This document shows, piece after piece, positions 21,803 through 35,200 of a stretch of DNA of 64,000 nt. The stretch comes from Amaurobius ferox (taxonomy: Eukaryota; Arthropoda; Arachnida; Araneae; Amaurobiidae), in the NCBI GenBank assembly GCA_951213105.1, contig OX578155.1, positions 32,397,984-32,461,983 on the forward strand, given 5' to 3'. Under the pieces are notes generated by a model. The model made no database searches. It was not told where the DNA came from and saw only the letters and a list, made by a program, of their open reading frames with translations. The translations under genes and the position numbers were made by a program. Numbering within the stretch: the stretch's first letter is position 1; the number at the start of each line of letters is the position of its first letter.

Positions 21803-23190
21803 TAATTATAGATTTTGAATTTATAGTAATATTCCCATCTAATTACCTTGATTTCCTCTGAAATCAACTTTGCAGTTATATGTATAGTTCGGTTCCGGAC
21901 ATAATCCCGACAGCCGAAATCCCGACAAGCCAGAATCCCGACAGCCGAAATCCCGACAAGCCAGAATCCCGACAGGGTCGAAATCCCGACAAGTCAAAAT
22001 CCCGACAAGGTCGAAATCCCGACAAGCCAAAATCCCGACAAGGTCGAAATCCCGACAAGCCAAAATCCCGACAGCCGAAACCCACTCTTGCACAGACTAA
22101 TACAACACTAAGGCGGTCATCGCAGTGATGTCACTAGGGTTAGAATTTACTAATCAGCACTCCCCCCCCCCCACACGCACATGCGCTGGACTCACGCTGG
22201 GCCCACGCACATGGCTCTCTACGCCTATATGTATAGCTTGATCAAAATTATCGGCGTTTTTACATCTCTACATTTTACAAATTAATAGTTTTAATCACTA
22301 AATCATAACAATTATGCCATTACTGAAATAAATTTTGGCAAATTGAAATGACAAAGATTAAAATGATATAACAGGTCGGTATAAGATTTAGGAAATTCAT
22401 TTTATTAAAAAAGAAAAAAAAACACTTACACATTCTGCATACGTTTAAATAGCATATTCAAATAGCATATGGCCATTGTTGTAGCAAGCGGATGGAGACA
22501 AGAGGGAGCGTGAGTCCAGTGCATGTGGGTGGGGGGGGGGGGTAGTGCTGATTAGTAAATTCTAACCCTTGTGACGTCACTGCGATGACCGCCTTAGTGT
22601 TGTATTAGTCTGTGCAAGAGTGGGTTTCGGCTGTCAGGATTTTGGCTTGTCGGGATTTCGACCTTGTCGGGATTTTGGCTTGTCGGGATTTCGACCTTGT
22701 CGGGATTTTGACTTGTCGGGATTTCGACCCTGTCGGGATTTTGGCATGTCGGGATTTCGGCTGTCGGGATTCTGGCTTGTCGGGATTTCGGCTGTCGGGA
22801 TTACGACCCAGACCCTGTATAGTTTGAGAATTTCATGTTTATTCCTCTGTGTGCAATATCGTAAACCACACCTACTTCTGAATATATTAACGACCGATTC
22901 CGATTTGCGTGTAAACTCAGGAAATTTTAAGATAAATTTTCATTAATTTCTGAATACTTAATTATAGATTTTGAATTTATAGTACTATTCCCATTTAATT
23001 CCCTTGATTTCCTCTGAAATTAACTTTGCAGTTATATGTCTAGTTTGAGAATTTCATGTTAATTCCACTGTGTCCAATATCGTAAACCACACCTACTTCT
23101 GAATATATTACCGACAGATTCCAATTTGCGTGTAAACCCAGGAAATTTTAGGAGAATTTTTATTAATTCCAATTTCATTACTTCTAATAT
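21803..23190. repeat. 222-bp subrepeats of unit 1, interrupted
   Basis: Two copies of the 'atagattttgaattt ... tttcattaatt' subrepeat. The first (from 21803) is split at 21889 by the fold-back element and resumes at 22825. The second runs from about 22960 to 23190. Confidence 0.7.
21890..22815. mobile_element. Fold-back DNA transposon (non-autonomous), 926 bp
   Basis: Inverted arms of about 298 bp (about 21901-22198 and 22506-22804). The outer part of each is made of 11 tandem copies of a 15-17-bp unit, aatcccgacaagccaa and variants. The inner part includes a C-run/G-run and 'ggactcacgct'. A 9-bp target duplication, tgtatagtt, lies at 21881-21889 and 22816-22824. The uninterrupted site in other units reads ttatatgaatagtttgag (34115). 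A 9-bp duplication fits Mutator-like or FB-type elements. The roughly 300-bp centre encodes nothing, so it would need a transposase in trans. Confidence 0.85.
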
Positions 23191-24180
23191 CCTGAAAATT
23201 TTATTATTGTGCGAGGAAAATTCTTTTGCTTAACAATGTGTCGGATTTAATGAAAACTGGTTCGATTCCAAGAATGAGTTGTTATGGATCTTGAAATGGA
23301 TGAGCAGACAAATGGGAGATCACCCAAGTTTTGATTTGGGATCACCCAAATTAGAGAAGCCAACAATATATTTGAGGAATCATTGAAGAATGGTGTAAAA
23401 TCTGTGAATTTTATCGAAAAAGTATTTCTTTCTAACTTATTAACAGTTAGATTTCAAATGTTTTGAAAAAGACCAGTTTTAAAGATTTAAAATAGAGTAC
23501 TCAAATCAACGAAAAAAAAAAACTGTAATAAAATACACAGCTCACTTAGACTTTTGTTTTCCATATTTTCGCCGAGAAATAGTATAAAACCCTTGTTGGA
23601 AATTGTCCGTTAAAAATATGAATTTAATTTACGTGATACAAAATTTTCATATTTGAAAATTCTGTTTGCTATTAAAGAATGTATAACTCATTGTTTATTT
23701 TGAAAAAAATAAATGTAAATTTTACAAAAATTAATGAAATTCTAAATTGATTGTTAAGAATTACGAGTAATTATTTTTAATATATAAATATTTATATAGA
23801 AATTGGAGCTTATTATATTAAATCAAATTAATGAATTTACACGGAAGATCTGAAACTCAATAAAACTTTGTTTTTACTTTAAAAAAAAGCGCAATTACTC
23901 AAGAAATTAAAAGTATCATCGTCTTGCATGAAACTTTACGCATATTTCAATTATGAAGATTGTAAGAAAAAAGGGATTTCTATTTTTATACATTAAAAAG
24001 CTATATACTTTACTACCAACTTTATCAATAGACATTTATAGAGTGAAACATATTTAATACATGAAATATTTAATACATTGTTATGAACAATTTTAACAGA
24101 TGGCAACCGACACAGAAATAAATCACAGTATTTAATTTATCCTTCGTTTCTTACATTTATTTCACGTTTATTCCTGTGTT
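23191..24180. other. AT-rich spacer of unit 1
   Basis: Part of the array backbone, matching 27900-28850 in unit 2 and 39060-40035 in unit 4. No gene recognised. Confidence 0.55.
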
Positions 24181-24596
24181 GCCGATAATATCACCGATTT
24201 CATATTAACCTCCAATAGAAATTTGTATTCAGTGTACGACGAAAATTTGACTTCTTCTAGCGACGAATAATCAGTTAATCACTTGCAGCAAAATATTTAA
24301 ATGGTTGGTCATCTAATTACGGGATTCACGATCAAATTTTCTCAAATAGCGTAGTATTCTACTCCTCAATTTATAGGCATTTTGATGTGGTGCTTTATCT
24401 GGGAATGTAACAGATTTTGATCTCCATTTGATAAAATTGAGATGGTGGGAGGACAGATCTGCTACGAAAATAAGGAAAATTACAGAATAAAGTGTGCTTG
24501 ACAGATTAAGCCCGCCAAGTTCTAGGATAGAAATGTAAAACAAACTAATATACTTCTCGAAAATAGATCAGTGCGGAATAAAAATACGATACAAAT

Positions 24597-24656
24597 TTAT
24601 ACCATTATCAGAAATTAAGATTTTACAATATACTGATAAATAACAGACGCTTTAAC
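24597..24656 (+). promoter_or_regulatory. snRNA promoter of U1 copy 2
   Basis: PSE-like element at -60, with two changes from the consensus of the array (ttataccattatcagaaat). The AT-rich stretch is tatactgataaat, a weaker TATA-like match than in units 3-9. Confidence 0.55.
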
Positions 24657-24815
24657 ATACTTACCTGGCACTGGCAATAGCCTTGATCACCAAGGAGGCT
24701 TCCCCGAGTTGAGGCCTCTCATTACACACCGAGGGGTTGACGCTCGCCACATTCGCAAATTGCGATTGATTGGGGTGCATAATTTTTGGTAGATTGACTG
24801 CGTTCGCGCCGTCCC
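24657..24815 (+). ncRNA. U1 snRNA, copy 2 (probable pseudogene)
   Basis: The 5' end and Sm site are intact, but there are changes in all main protein-binding parts. G19C and C22T fall in the lower stem of stem-loop I. G68A turns the stem-loop II loop attgcacacc into attacacacc, hitting the core recognised by U1A/SNF. T137A, G138T and G139T disrupt the base of stem-loop IV. The 3'-box-like motif is at 24822-24834. Together these suggest a copy no longer under selection. Confidence 0.82.
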
Positions 24816-27442
24816 ATATGCTTTGATAATAGACGAATAATTATTTCTTAATAATGGGCAGATATTTTACAGGGGACCAACGGGTTTTAGTTGAGGCTCT
24901 AACCATCCGCTCGTCTGAGGCCGTCAAACGAGGCAGAAACAAATGTCCCTCAAGTCGACACACCTAAGTGCACTTATCAGGTTTAACTGGCACCTATGGC
25001 ATGGGAGTTCTGAAAAGTGCACCACTACGGGTACTGCCCATTTGCTAGGACCTATTATTTGTCAGAAACAGAGGGTGCTGGCTCCCTGCACAAACCTGTG
25101 CCGCAGGCTCGACAATAATCCTTTGGTGACATCATCCGGACATGGGTTGAGTCAGTATCCATTTCTCGGAAACTGAGAGACTTTGGAAGTGAACAGGGGC
25201 GAGATCATGAGTGACCGTAGGTCCTCGTTAATTTTATAAATTCAAGGGTGGCAAATTTGATCAACTTGGGGGCCACGCAGCTGGCTGGGTGGAATAGATA
25301 TTGTATTTGCAATCTTCAGCCCTAAAGTTTACTTTTGCTACGCCTCCATGTCATGATAGTGATGCAGAGCTTGTGTTCAATCAGGTCAGATTTTCTACGA
25401 ACTCATTTTGCTTGGATAAGTTTGCTTTACAGGATTTTTCACGCGGATTGTTTAACGGTCTTTACGACTGTCTCAGCTAATGGATTCTCGCAGGTAAGAC
25501 AACTCGCGAGGGAGAAGGAACAAGAGTATTCTTAGTTTGCTTGTATGCACTTTCCCTGCTTCGGCCATTGCACTTAGTTGCTGGGTGTTAATTGTTGGAG
25601 AATATCCCTTTTTAGCACTGTGCTGGTCATTTTATAGGGCGTCATCCGCGTGCGCGAGTCGTTATTCCTATATTCCATTTATGATGGAAGGTCACGATGC
25701 TTTATTCCTGTGAATTGAACCTTGGCACACCTCTGTTTCACGCCTAAATTTCCAGGATTCCGCATTGGACTTCGCTAATTAGGCTAGGTTTTCCTTACAC
25801 TGGTCTGTTCAGGTGGTAACAAATTTTTACCTATACTTGAACTCCCTGTAGCGGGTTACGCTCGAAGTCGAGGTAGCTGGAAATAGCCGGCACTCGGACT
25901 TCGATTCTTTGTTAGGAATTTTATTTTTTAATTCTTTTCTGCACGACAACGCCCGATCTTAACTTCTGTTGGAGGTTCTTGTCTTGATCGTTCTGCCCTA
26001 CCTCCCCGGCTGGATTTCTTTTTGCTCTCTTTCTTTAGGGACCTCCTTCTGCGCCCCGGTCGAGATGCGTCAATTGTTTCAATATGACAACCTAGAGTCC
26101 ATTGAACCCCGGTTTAGTGCCTTTGAAACACGACAACCCTGCATTCGTTGTAAGCGAGATTTTTTCGAACTACAAAAATGCATACCCTTCAACCTCGTTT
26201 GCAGCTGAGCTTCAGAAAGCAGCCCCGTGCTGTTGTTAGGCAATTTATAAAGGATCTATCGTCGACTCATGAAATTAAGTCTCATCCAGAAGCATTGCTT
26301 CAAGAAAATTCCACGTTCGCCTACAGATGAATATGTATTGCTAATTTGCATAGTTTCAAATCTAAGTCCAGTAATGGAAAATAATTTGTTAATTACCGTT
26401 AAAACATCAAATTTTTAAATTGTAGTCCGCTTAGAGACTTAAGAGCGTTAAATTATATAAATCAACTCCTAATTGATAGAATTTATAGCCAGACGCTACC
26501 CAAAAATCTTAGGAACCAATTTAATGTAAATATCTTTTCATACCCGAGTCCTTAGAGCAATTTCGCTATGCACGTGTACTGTCTTTTTCAAACGGCCAAT
26601 TAAAACACAATTCTTGCAATAAAGATTAACTAATCAGCTGTTTGAATCTAATTAACGAAGGTAATACCGCAGGCAACCAATATTTAGTCTGGATTAATCT
26701 AATTAATACGGATTAAGGAAGATTAATAAATGCATCCGCTGCAGCCATTTCAACAGTGCAAGTCAAGGTAGCCAATACTACGTGGAACTCATAAAATCGT
26801 ATTTAAATTGGTAAATTCGTTCTAATTAATTACAGTACCGTAATTCACATTAAAGTAAGGAAATAAAGATCTAATTAATAGATATAACTGGTATTCAAAG
26901 ATTTTGTATCCAGAAGCAACATAAATTAAGTCGTGAAAGCAATTCAGCACCTCATCTTTTTCCTTATTAGTAGCAAATTAATAACCGATAAGTGATCTTA
27001 AGTATATACTACTTGCAATTAGTGAAATTTAAACAACATAAATTGTAAATACTTTGAGGATATTTAATAGTAAATAATCAATTGTGTGAATTTATAGACA
27101 GAGGCTAGTATATTGAAAAAATAACAAGGTCCACCACCCCTTTCCTCTCTTTGTAAAGCAGCACTTAGAACTCCTCTATTGCCACCACACATCTTTCCTC
27201 TATTTGGAAAGCAGTACTCGTGCGTTTGTAGTGAGATTAATTAGATATAAATTAACTAGGAGACATTATACCACTATAAATAAATTACCTGGAGACTTTG
27301 CGTCATAATTGAAGTAATTTTGATTTTTTGTAGATTCGAGCGAAACTGTATTCGTATAATGTCTGTCTGGAATAGGCGACGCCTCTCTCTACTTCTTCTC
27401 TGTTAGACTGGTTAATTAGTTTGCACAGATAACTTTCGACTT

Positions 27443-27900
27443 TATTATAGATTTTGAATTTATAGTACTATTCCCGTCTAATTCCTTTGATTTCTTCTGA
27501 AATCAACTTTGCAGTTATATGTCAAGTTTGAGAATTTCATGTTAATTCCACTGTGAGCAATATCGTAAACCACACCTACTTCTGAATTTATTACCGACAG
27601 ATTCCGATTTGCCTGTAAACTCAGGAAATTTTTAGATAAATTTTCATTAATTTCTAAATACTTAATTATAGATTTTGAATTTTAGTACTATTCCCATCTT
27701 ATTCCCTTGATTTCCTCTGAAATTGCAGTCATACGTCTAGTTTGAGAATTTCATGTTAATTCCCCTGTGTGCAATATCGTAAACCACATCTACTTCTGAA
27801 TATATTACCTACAGATTCCGATTTGCGTGTAAACCCAGGAAATTTTAGGAGAATTTTTCATTAATTCCAATTTCATTACTTCTAATATCGTGAAAATTTT
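27443..27900. repeat. 222-bp subrepeats of unit 2 (two copies)
   Basis: Two imperfect direct copies starting near 27447 and 27668, each holding 'aatatcgtaaaccacac' and 'gattccgatttgc'. Confidence 0.7.
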
Positions 27901-29431
27901 ATTATTATGCGAGAAAAATTCTTTTGTTTAACAATTTGTCGGATTTAATGGAAACTGGTTCTATTCCAAGAATGAGTAATGATACTGTTGCAATGGATGA
28001 GCAGGCAAATGGGAGATCACTCAAGTTGTGATTTGGGATCACACAAATTAGAGAAGCCAACAATATATTTGAAGAATGGATCTGTGGATTTTATCGAAAA
28101 AGTATTTCTTTCTAATTTATTAACAGTTAGAATTCAAATGTTTTAAAAAAGACCAGTTTTAAAGATTGAAAATAGAGTACTCAAATCAACGAAAAAAAAA
28201 AACTGTAATAAAATACACAGCTCACTTAGACTTTTGTTTTCCATATTTTCGCGGAGAAAAAGAATAAAACCCTTGTTGGAAATTGTCCGTTAAAAATATG
28301 AATTTAATTTACGTGATACAAAGTTTTCATATTTGAAAATTCTGTTTGCTATTAAAGAATGTATAACTCATTGCTAATTTTGCATAAAATAAACGTAAAT
28401 TTTACAAAAATTAATGAAATTCTAAATTGATTGTTAAGAATTACGAGTAATTATTTTTAATATATGAATATTTATATAGAAATTGGAGCTTATTATATTA
28501 AATCAAATTAATGAATTTACATGGAGGATGTAAATCCCAATAAAACTTTGTTTTTACTTTAAAAAAAAAGCGCAATTACTCAAGAAAATAAAAGTATCAT
28601 CGTCTTGCATGAAACTTTACGCATATTTCAATTATGAAGATTGCAAGAAAAAAGGGAATTCCATTTTTTACATTAAAAAGCTACATACTTTACTACTAAC
28701 TTTATCAATAGACATTTGTAGCGTGAAACATATTTAATACATGAAAGATTTAATACATTGTTATGAACAATTTAAACAGATGGCATCCGACACAGAAATA
28801 AATCACAGTATTTAATTTATCTTTCGTTTCTTACTTTTACTTCACGTTTATTCCACTGTCAAACCAAATTCAAATATCTCTCATTTGACATTTGATGTAA
28901 AAAATCAGATAAACAAAAATGTCATTCCAGTTGACTACTTATGTTAGTCTTTAGTAAAAAATACCTTATAATAATCAGTTTAAAAATGTGTTGCCGATAA
29001 TATCCTCGATTTGATATTAACCTCCAATAGAAATTTGTATTCAGTAAACGAAAATTAGACTTCTTCTAGCGACGAATAATAAGTTAATCACTTGCTATTA
29101 TTTAAATCGTTGTTCAATATTTGCTCAAAATTTAAATCGTTGGACATCTAATTAAGGGATTCACGTTCAAATTTTCTCAAATAGCGTGGTATTCTACTCC
29201 TCAATTTATGGGCATTTTGATGTGGTGCTTTATCCGGGAATGTAACAGATTTTAATCTCCATTTGATAAAATTGAGATGGTGGGAGGACAGATCTGCTAC
29301 GAAAATAAGGAAAATTACAGAATAAAGTGTGCTAGACAGATTAAGTCCGGCAAGTTCTAGGATAGAAATGTAAAACAAACTAATATACTTCTCGAAAATA
29401 TATCAGTGCGGAATAAAAATAGAATAAAAAT

Positions 29432-29491
29432 TTATACCACTATTAGAAATTAAGATTTTTCAATATATAAATAAATAACAGACGTTTTAAC
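29432..29491 (+). promoter_or_regulatory. snRNA promoter of U1 copy 3
   Basis: The PSE-like element (ttataccactattagaaat) matches the array consensus exactly, and the TATA-like tatataaataaat is present. Confidence 0.62.
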
Positions 29492-29650
29492 ATACTTACC
29501 TGGCACTGGGAACAGCCTTGATCACCAAGGAGGCTTCCCCGAGTTGAGGCCTCTCATTGCACACCGAGGGGTTGACGCTTGCCACATTCGCAAATTGCGA
29601 TTGATTGGGGTGCATAATTTTTGGTAGTGGGACTGCGTTCGCGCCGTCCC
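29492..29650 (+). ncRNA. U1 snRNA, copy 3
   Basis: Differs from copies 4-9 only at C89T, between stem-loops II and III. The 5' end, SL2 loop, Sm site and the UUCG-capped stem-loop IV are intact. The 3'-box-like motif is at 29657-29669. It is likely functional to the same extent as the main copies. Confidence 0.93.
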
Positions 29651-30599
29651 ATATGCATTAATAATAGACGAATAATTATTTCTTAATAATGGCAAGACCA
29701 ACGTGTTTTAGTTGGGGCTCTAACCATCCGCTCGTCTGGCGCCGTCAAACGAGGCAGGAACAAATCTGTCTCAAGTCGACACACCTAAGTGCACTTATCA
29801 GGTTTAAATGGCACCTATGGCATGGGAGTTCTGAAAAGTGCACCACTACGGGTACGGCCCATTTGCTAGGACCTATTATTTGTCAGAAACAAAGGGTGCT
29901 GGCTCCCTGAACAAACCTGTGCCGCAGGCTCGACAATAATCCTTTGGTGGCATCACCCGGACATAGATTGAGTCAGTATCCATTTCTCAGAAACTGAGAG
30001 ACTTTGGAAGTGAGCAGCGGCGAGATCGTGAGTGACCGCAGGTCCTCGTAAATTTTATAAATTCATGGGTGGCAAATTTGATCAACTTGGGGGCCACGCA
30101 CCTGGCTGGGTGGAATAGATATTGTATTTACAATCTTCAGCCCTAAAGTTTATTTTTGCTACGCCTCCATGTCACGATAGTGATGCAGAGCTTGTGTTCA
30201 ATCAGTTCAGATTTTCTACGAGTTCATTTTGCTTGGATAAGTTTGCTTTACAGGATTTTTCACGGGGAGTGTTTTAACGGTCTTTACGACTGTCTCAGCT
30301 AATGGATTCTCGCAGGTTTGACAACTCGCGAGGGAGAAGGAACTAGAGTATTCTTAGTTGAGGAGTTAATCATTGTCATGCTGATTGGTCAAATGATTTT
30401 TCACATTCTTTTATAGACGGTGTTTTAGGACCTGTTGTGAGTATTTGAGTACAATATTGTGGTTGCTTCTGTTTGATTGGTGATGCTTGTACTAAATTTC
30501 ATTAAACTTTCTTCGTGTTCATTTGGTAAAGCAGAGGCTTGATTTTTTGGAATGGCACATTTTCTCTGTTGATTGCATTCCTCGCATGCCTTTAGTCTG

Positions 30600-32280
30600 T
30601 TGCTGAAGCAGTGAAGAGAGTTGTTCCCCTCGGAAACACGGTAGATTGTACCATTGTCTTGTGGATTATCCGTAAGTTGTCAATTTTTCGGGTCCATTCT
30701 CGATTGTGTTTGGACATTGTCTCAGAGTTTGGTTGGGAGAGAGGTTTCTCTTTCTCCCACTCTTCCAACTTTCCAGTTTTCTGTGTTGGTGTTGGTGACC
30801 GACATCGAGAAGCTTGCATTGTCATTACTTCCAGCATTCTCCCTTTCGTATCGGTCAGGACTGCATCGGACTTCTAGTCGACTATTTCCTCTATCAAACT
30901 CACTGCATGTCATCAGGCTTGTGGTGTCATCGATAGAATTAGCGTCATAATATGGACAGTAATTTTTAAAAATATTAATGCAAAGTTCAGGTTTGGAGTA
31001 TTTTCTGTGGAGGTTTATAAAATTTGCTCGCTGTATCGTCCGCTGGATTTATCCCAGGAAAGAGAATCTGTACTTTCGGTGAAGTACTCTCTCCTGGGAA
31101 TAGTTGTTCAGTATGCCATCAAAGTCAACATGATATTTTAATGTCTAAATCTGGTGCAGGACATTTGATGGGCCGGCGACATCAATTTCGTTGAGGTCCT
31201 TCATGTGATTCAGGTTTGCGTCTGTAAGTTCTTCATCGTTGATTGCAATAAGGGTTGCAAAGCTTTCTTTTCCTCTGCACTCCAGGAGCGTCTTCTCAAT
31301 CTCCCACTCAATTTGGAAAGTTCCTTTGCGTCCAAGGTTTGGCAGTCTGGTGTTTTGGGAATCAGTTTGTTGTTTCTTATTGGGATTATGATATTATTTA
31401 TTTTGGGAATTTACTTAAGGTGTTCAGTCATTTCTACTTGTTCAGTTTCAAGATCTTTGTTGTTGCGGTAGATCGATTAATCTTGTAAGAGATCTCCGGC
31501 TGAAATAACACGTGCCAGTAGGCCTCTGTCAGGTTTATTAGATGATTTCTATTTGATGAAGACTTCCTCAGTGTCAGAGATGTCAATTTCATTATCGTTG
31601 TTAAAGTCTTCGAGTCGGTTAACAGCGTAAAGATTTCCGTTCCTCCTGTTTTCTCCTGGTATTTGCTTCTATTTGGATACGAAATTAAAGTAGAGTTCCC
31701 GGATTGTACGAATGCATCGCTAACTGCGAGTTTACGCATTAGTTTCTGGTGCTTCCGGGAACACACCCTGAGCATGATCAGGTCATTGTCTCTGTCCCAG
31801 GAGCCTAAGTTCCCGGTATACTGGCAGCAGCCCTCACTTCCTCAAGGCCTTGATCTTTATAGTAATTTGAAATATTTTTATATTTTCCTCCTTACAAGTA
31901 CGCGCAACCTTATATGCGTCCGCTCCATTATGGAAGCAAATGTGACATAGATTATGAGGTAAAAGGGCCTTTTCTTGGTATGAGATCATGTCTGAGCTTT
32001 GTGTCACCTCCTGGTTTGTTGACAAATGGCAAAGGTAACTGTTCTCATCGGCAGTTATTAATTTCAATGAGACACTTTGCTATGGATCATTATTGCTTAT
32101 TAAATTCTTATAATCTTGATACACTGCATTGCTTGTATGCACTTCCCCTGCTGCGGCCATTCCACTTAGTTGCTGGGTGTTATTGTTGGAGAATATCCCT
32201 TTTATCCCTTTTTGCACTGTGCTGGTCATTTCATAGGGCGTCATCCGCGTGCTCGAGTCCTTTTTCCTATATTCCATTTA
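30600..32280 (-). pseudogene. Decayed coding-like region, most complete copy
   Basis: Open pieces on the minus strand, in order: 32277-32080 (MEYRKKDSSTRM...); 32067-31834, with NLCHICFHNGADAYK; 31775-31434 (LMRKLAVSDAFVQ...); a piece near 31350-31150 with EWEIEKTLLE and NEIDVAGPSN; then 30913-30722 and 30837-30592 in other frames. They align with the unit 0 and unit 1 copies. The C-x2-C-x2-NG-AD-x-YK pattern recalls the first nanos zinc finger. Past it, a frame near 31810 keeps the spacing P-x3-A-x-G-x4-T of the second finger but not the cysteines. Stops and shifts rule out a product. It may be a captured gene fragment from the ancestral locus. An unrelated protein is quite possible. Confidence 0.42.
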
Positions 32281-35200
32281 TGATGGAATGTCACTATGTT
32301 TAATTCCTGTGAATTGAAGCTTGGCACACCTCTGTTTCACGCCTGAATTTCCAGGATTCCTCACTGGACTCCGCTTTTAAGGCCAGGTTTTCCTTACACT
32401 GGTCTTTTCAGGTGGTAACAAATTTTTACCTATACTTGAACTCCCTGTAACGGGTTACGCTGGAAGTCGAGTTAGCCGGAAATAGCCGGCACTCGGACTT
32501 CGACTCTTTGTTAGCATTTTTATTTTTTAATTCTTTTCTGCGCGACAATGCCCGATCTTAACTTCTGTTGGAAGTTCTTGCCTTGATCGTTCTGCCCGAC
32601 CATCCCGGCTGGATTTCTCTTTGCTGTCCTTCTTTAGGGACCCCCATCTGCGCCCCGGTCGAGATGCGTCCACTGTTTCAATATGACAAACTGGAGTCCA
32701 TTGCACACCGGTTAGGTGCCTTTGAAACACGACAACCCTGCATTCGTTGTAAGCGAGATTTTTACGAGCTACAAAATTGCATACCCTTCAACCTCGTTTT
32801 CGGCTGAGCTTCAGAAAGCAGCCACGTGCTGTTGTTAGGCAATTTATAATTGATCTATCGTCGACTCAAGGAATAAAGACTCATCCAGAAGCGTTGCTTC
32901 AAAAAAATTACAAGTTCGCCTACAGATGAAGATGTATTGCTAATTTGCATAATTTCAAAACTAAGTCCAGTAGTGGAAAATGATTTGTTAATTACCGTTA
33001 AAACATCAAATTTTTAAATTGTAGTCCGCTTAGAGACTTAAGAGCGTTAAATTATATAAATCAACTCCTAATTGATAGAATTTATAGCCAGACGCTACCC
33101 AAACATCTTAGGAACCAATTTAATATAAATACCTTTTCAAAGCCGAGTCATTAGAGCAATTTCTGTATGCACGTGTACTGGCTTTTTCAAACGGCCAATT
33201 AAAACCCAATTCTTGCAATAAAGATTAACTAATCAGCTGTTTGAATCTAATTAACGAAGGTAATACCGCATGCAACCAATATTTAGTCTGGATTAATCTA
33301 ATTAATACGGATTAAGGAAGATTAATAAGTGCATTCTCTGCAGACATTTCAACAGTGCAAGTCCAGGTCGCCAATACCACGTGGAACTCAAAAAATCGTA
33401 TTTAAATTGGTAAATTCGTTCTAATTAATTACAGTACCGTAATTCACATTAAAGTAAGGAAATAAAGATCTGATTAATAGATATAACTGGTATTCAAAGA
33501 TTTTGTATCCAGAAGCAACATAAATTAAGTCGTGAAAGCAATTCAGCACCTCATCCTTTTTCCATATTAGTAGCAAAGTAATAACCGATATGTGAACCTA
33601 AGTATATACTACTTGCAATTAGTGAATTTAAACAACATAAATTGTAAATACTTTGAGGATATTTAATAGTAAATAATCAATTGTGTGAATTTATACTCTG
33701 AGGCTAATATATTGAAAAAATAACAAGGTACACCACCCCTTTCCTCTCTTTGCAAAGCAGCACTTAGCACTCCTCTATTGCCACCACACATCTTTCCTCT
33801 ATTTGGAACGCAGTACTCGTGCGTTTGTAGTGAGATTAATAAGATATAAATTAACTAGGAGATATTATACGACTATAAATAAATTACCTGGAGACTTTGC
33901 GTCATAATTGAAGTAATTTTGATTCTTTGGAGATTCGAGAGATATTGTATTCTTATAATGTCTGTCTGGAATAGGCGACGCCTCTCTCTACTTCTCTGTT
34001 AGACTGGTTAATTAGTTTGCACAGATAACTTTCGACTTAATTATAGATTTTGAATTTATAGTAATAATCCCATCTAATTCCCTTGATTTCCTCTGAAATC
34101 AACTTTGCAGTTATATGAATAGTTTGAGAATTTCATGTTAATTCCTCTGTGTGCAATATCGTAAACCACACCTACTTCTGAATATATTACCGACAGATTC
34201 CGATTTGCGTGTAAACCCAGGAAATTTTAGGAGAATTTTTCATTAATTCCAATTTCATTACTTCTAATATCGTGAAAATTTTATTATTATGCGAGAAAAA
34301 TTCTTTTGTATAACAATTTGTCGGATTTAATGGAAACTGGTTCTATTCCAAGAATGAGTAATGATACTGTTGCAATGGATGAGCAGACAAATGGGGGATC
34401 ACTCAAGTTGTGATTTGGGATCACCCAAATTAGAGAAGCCAACAATATATTTGAAGAATGGATCTGTGGATTTTATCGAAAAAGTATTTCTTTCTAACTT
34501 ATTAGCAGTTAGAATTCAAATGCTTTAAAAAAGACCAGTTTTAAAGATTGAAAATAGAGTACTCTAATCAACAAAAAAAAACTGTAATAAAATACACTGC
34601 TCACTTAGACTTTAGTTTTCCATATTTTCGCGGAGAAATAGAATAAAACCCTTGTTGGAAATTGTCCGTTAGAAATATGAATTAAATTTAGATACAAAGT
34701 TTTCATATTTGAAAATCTGTTTGCTATTAAAAAATGTATAACTCATTGTTTATTTTGCAAAAAATTAATAAAATTCTAAATTGATTGTTAAGAATTACGA
34801 GTAATTATTTTTAATATATAAATATTTATATAGAAATTGGAGCTTACTATATTAAATTAAATTAATAAATTTACATGGAGGATGTAAAACTCAATAAAAC
34901 TTTGTTTTTACTTTTAAAAAAAGCGCAATTACTCAAGAAAATAAAAGTATCATCGTTTTGCATGAAACTTTACGCATGTTTCAATTATGAAGATTGCAAG
35001 AAAAAAGGGATTTCCAGTTTTATTCATTAAAAAGCTACATACTTTATTACTAACTTTATCAATAGACATTTATAGAGTGAAACATATTTAATACATGAAG
35101 GATTTAATACATTGTTATGAACAATTTAAACAGATGACAACCGACACAGAAATAAATCAAAGTATTTAATTTATCCTTCGTTTCTTACTTTTATTTCACG

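Larger units (their letters stand above)
19242..24656. repeat. U1 array, unit 1 (5415 bp)
   Basis: Diverged unit. After U1 it keeps the roughly 0.9-kb downstream segment, then part of the decayed coding-like region (20360-21125). There it jumps to sequence equivalent to 33360 of unit 3. It also contains the 926-bp fold-back insertion and two 222-bp subrepeats, and it lacks the roughly 130-bp segment 'actgtcaaacc...' found before U1 in other units (junction near 24176). Confidence 0.85.
24657..29491. repeat. U1 array, unit 2 (4835 bp)
   Basis: Diverged unit. At about 25538 it jumps from the segment after U1 to sequence equivalent to 32130 of unit 3, removing most of the decayed coding-like region. 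It has two 222-bp subrepeats (27443-27900). Its near-equal length to units 5-7 is a coincidence: the internal deletions are in different places. Confidence 0.85.

Noticed and set aside
21903..22081. Regular 15-17-bp repeats resembling a CRISPR array
   Set aside because: The copies are contiguous without unique spacers, are mirrored in the opposite orientation at 22625-22803, and lie in an element with a target-site duplication in eukaryotic DNA.
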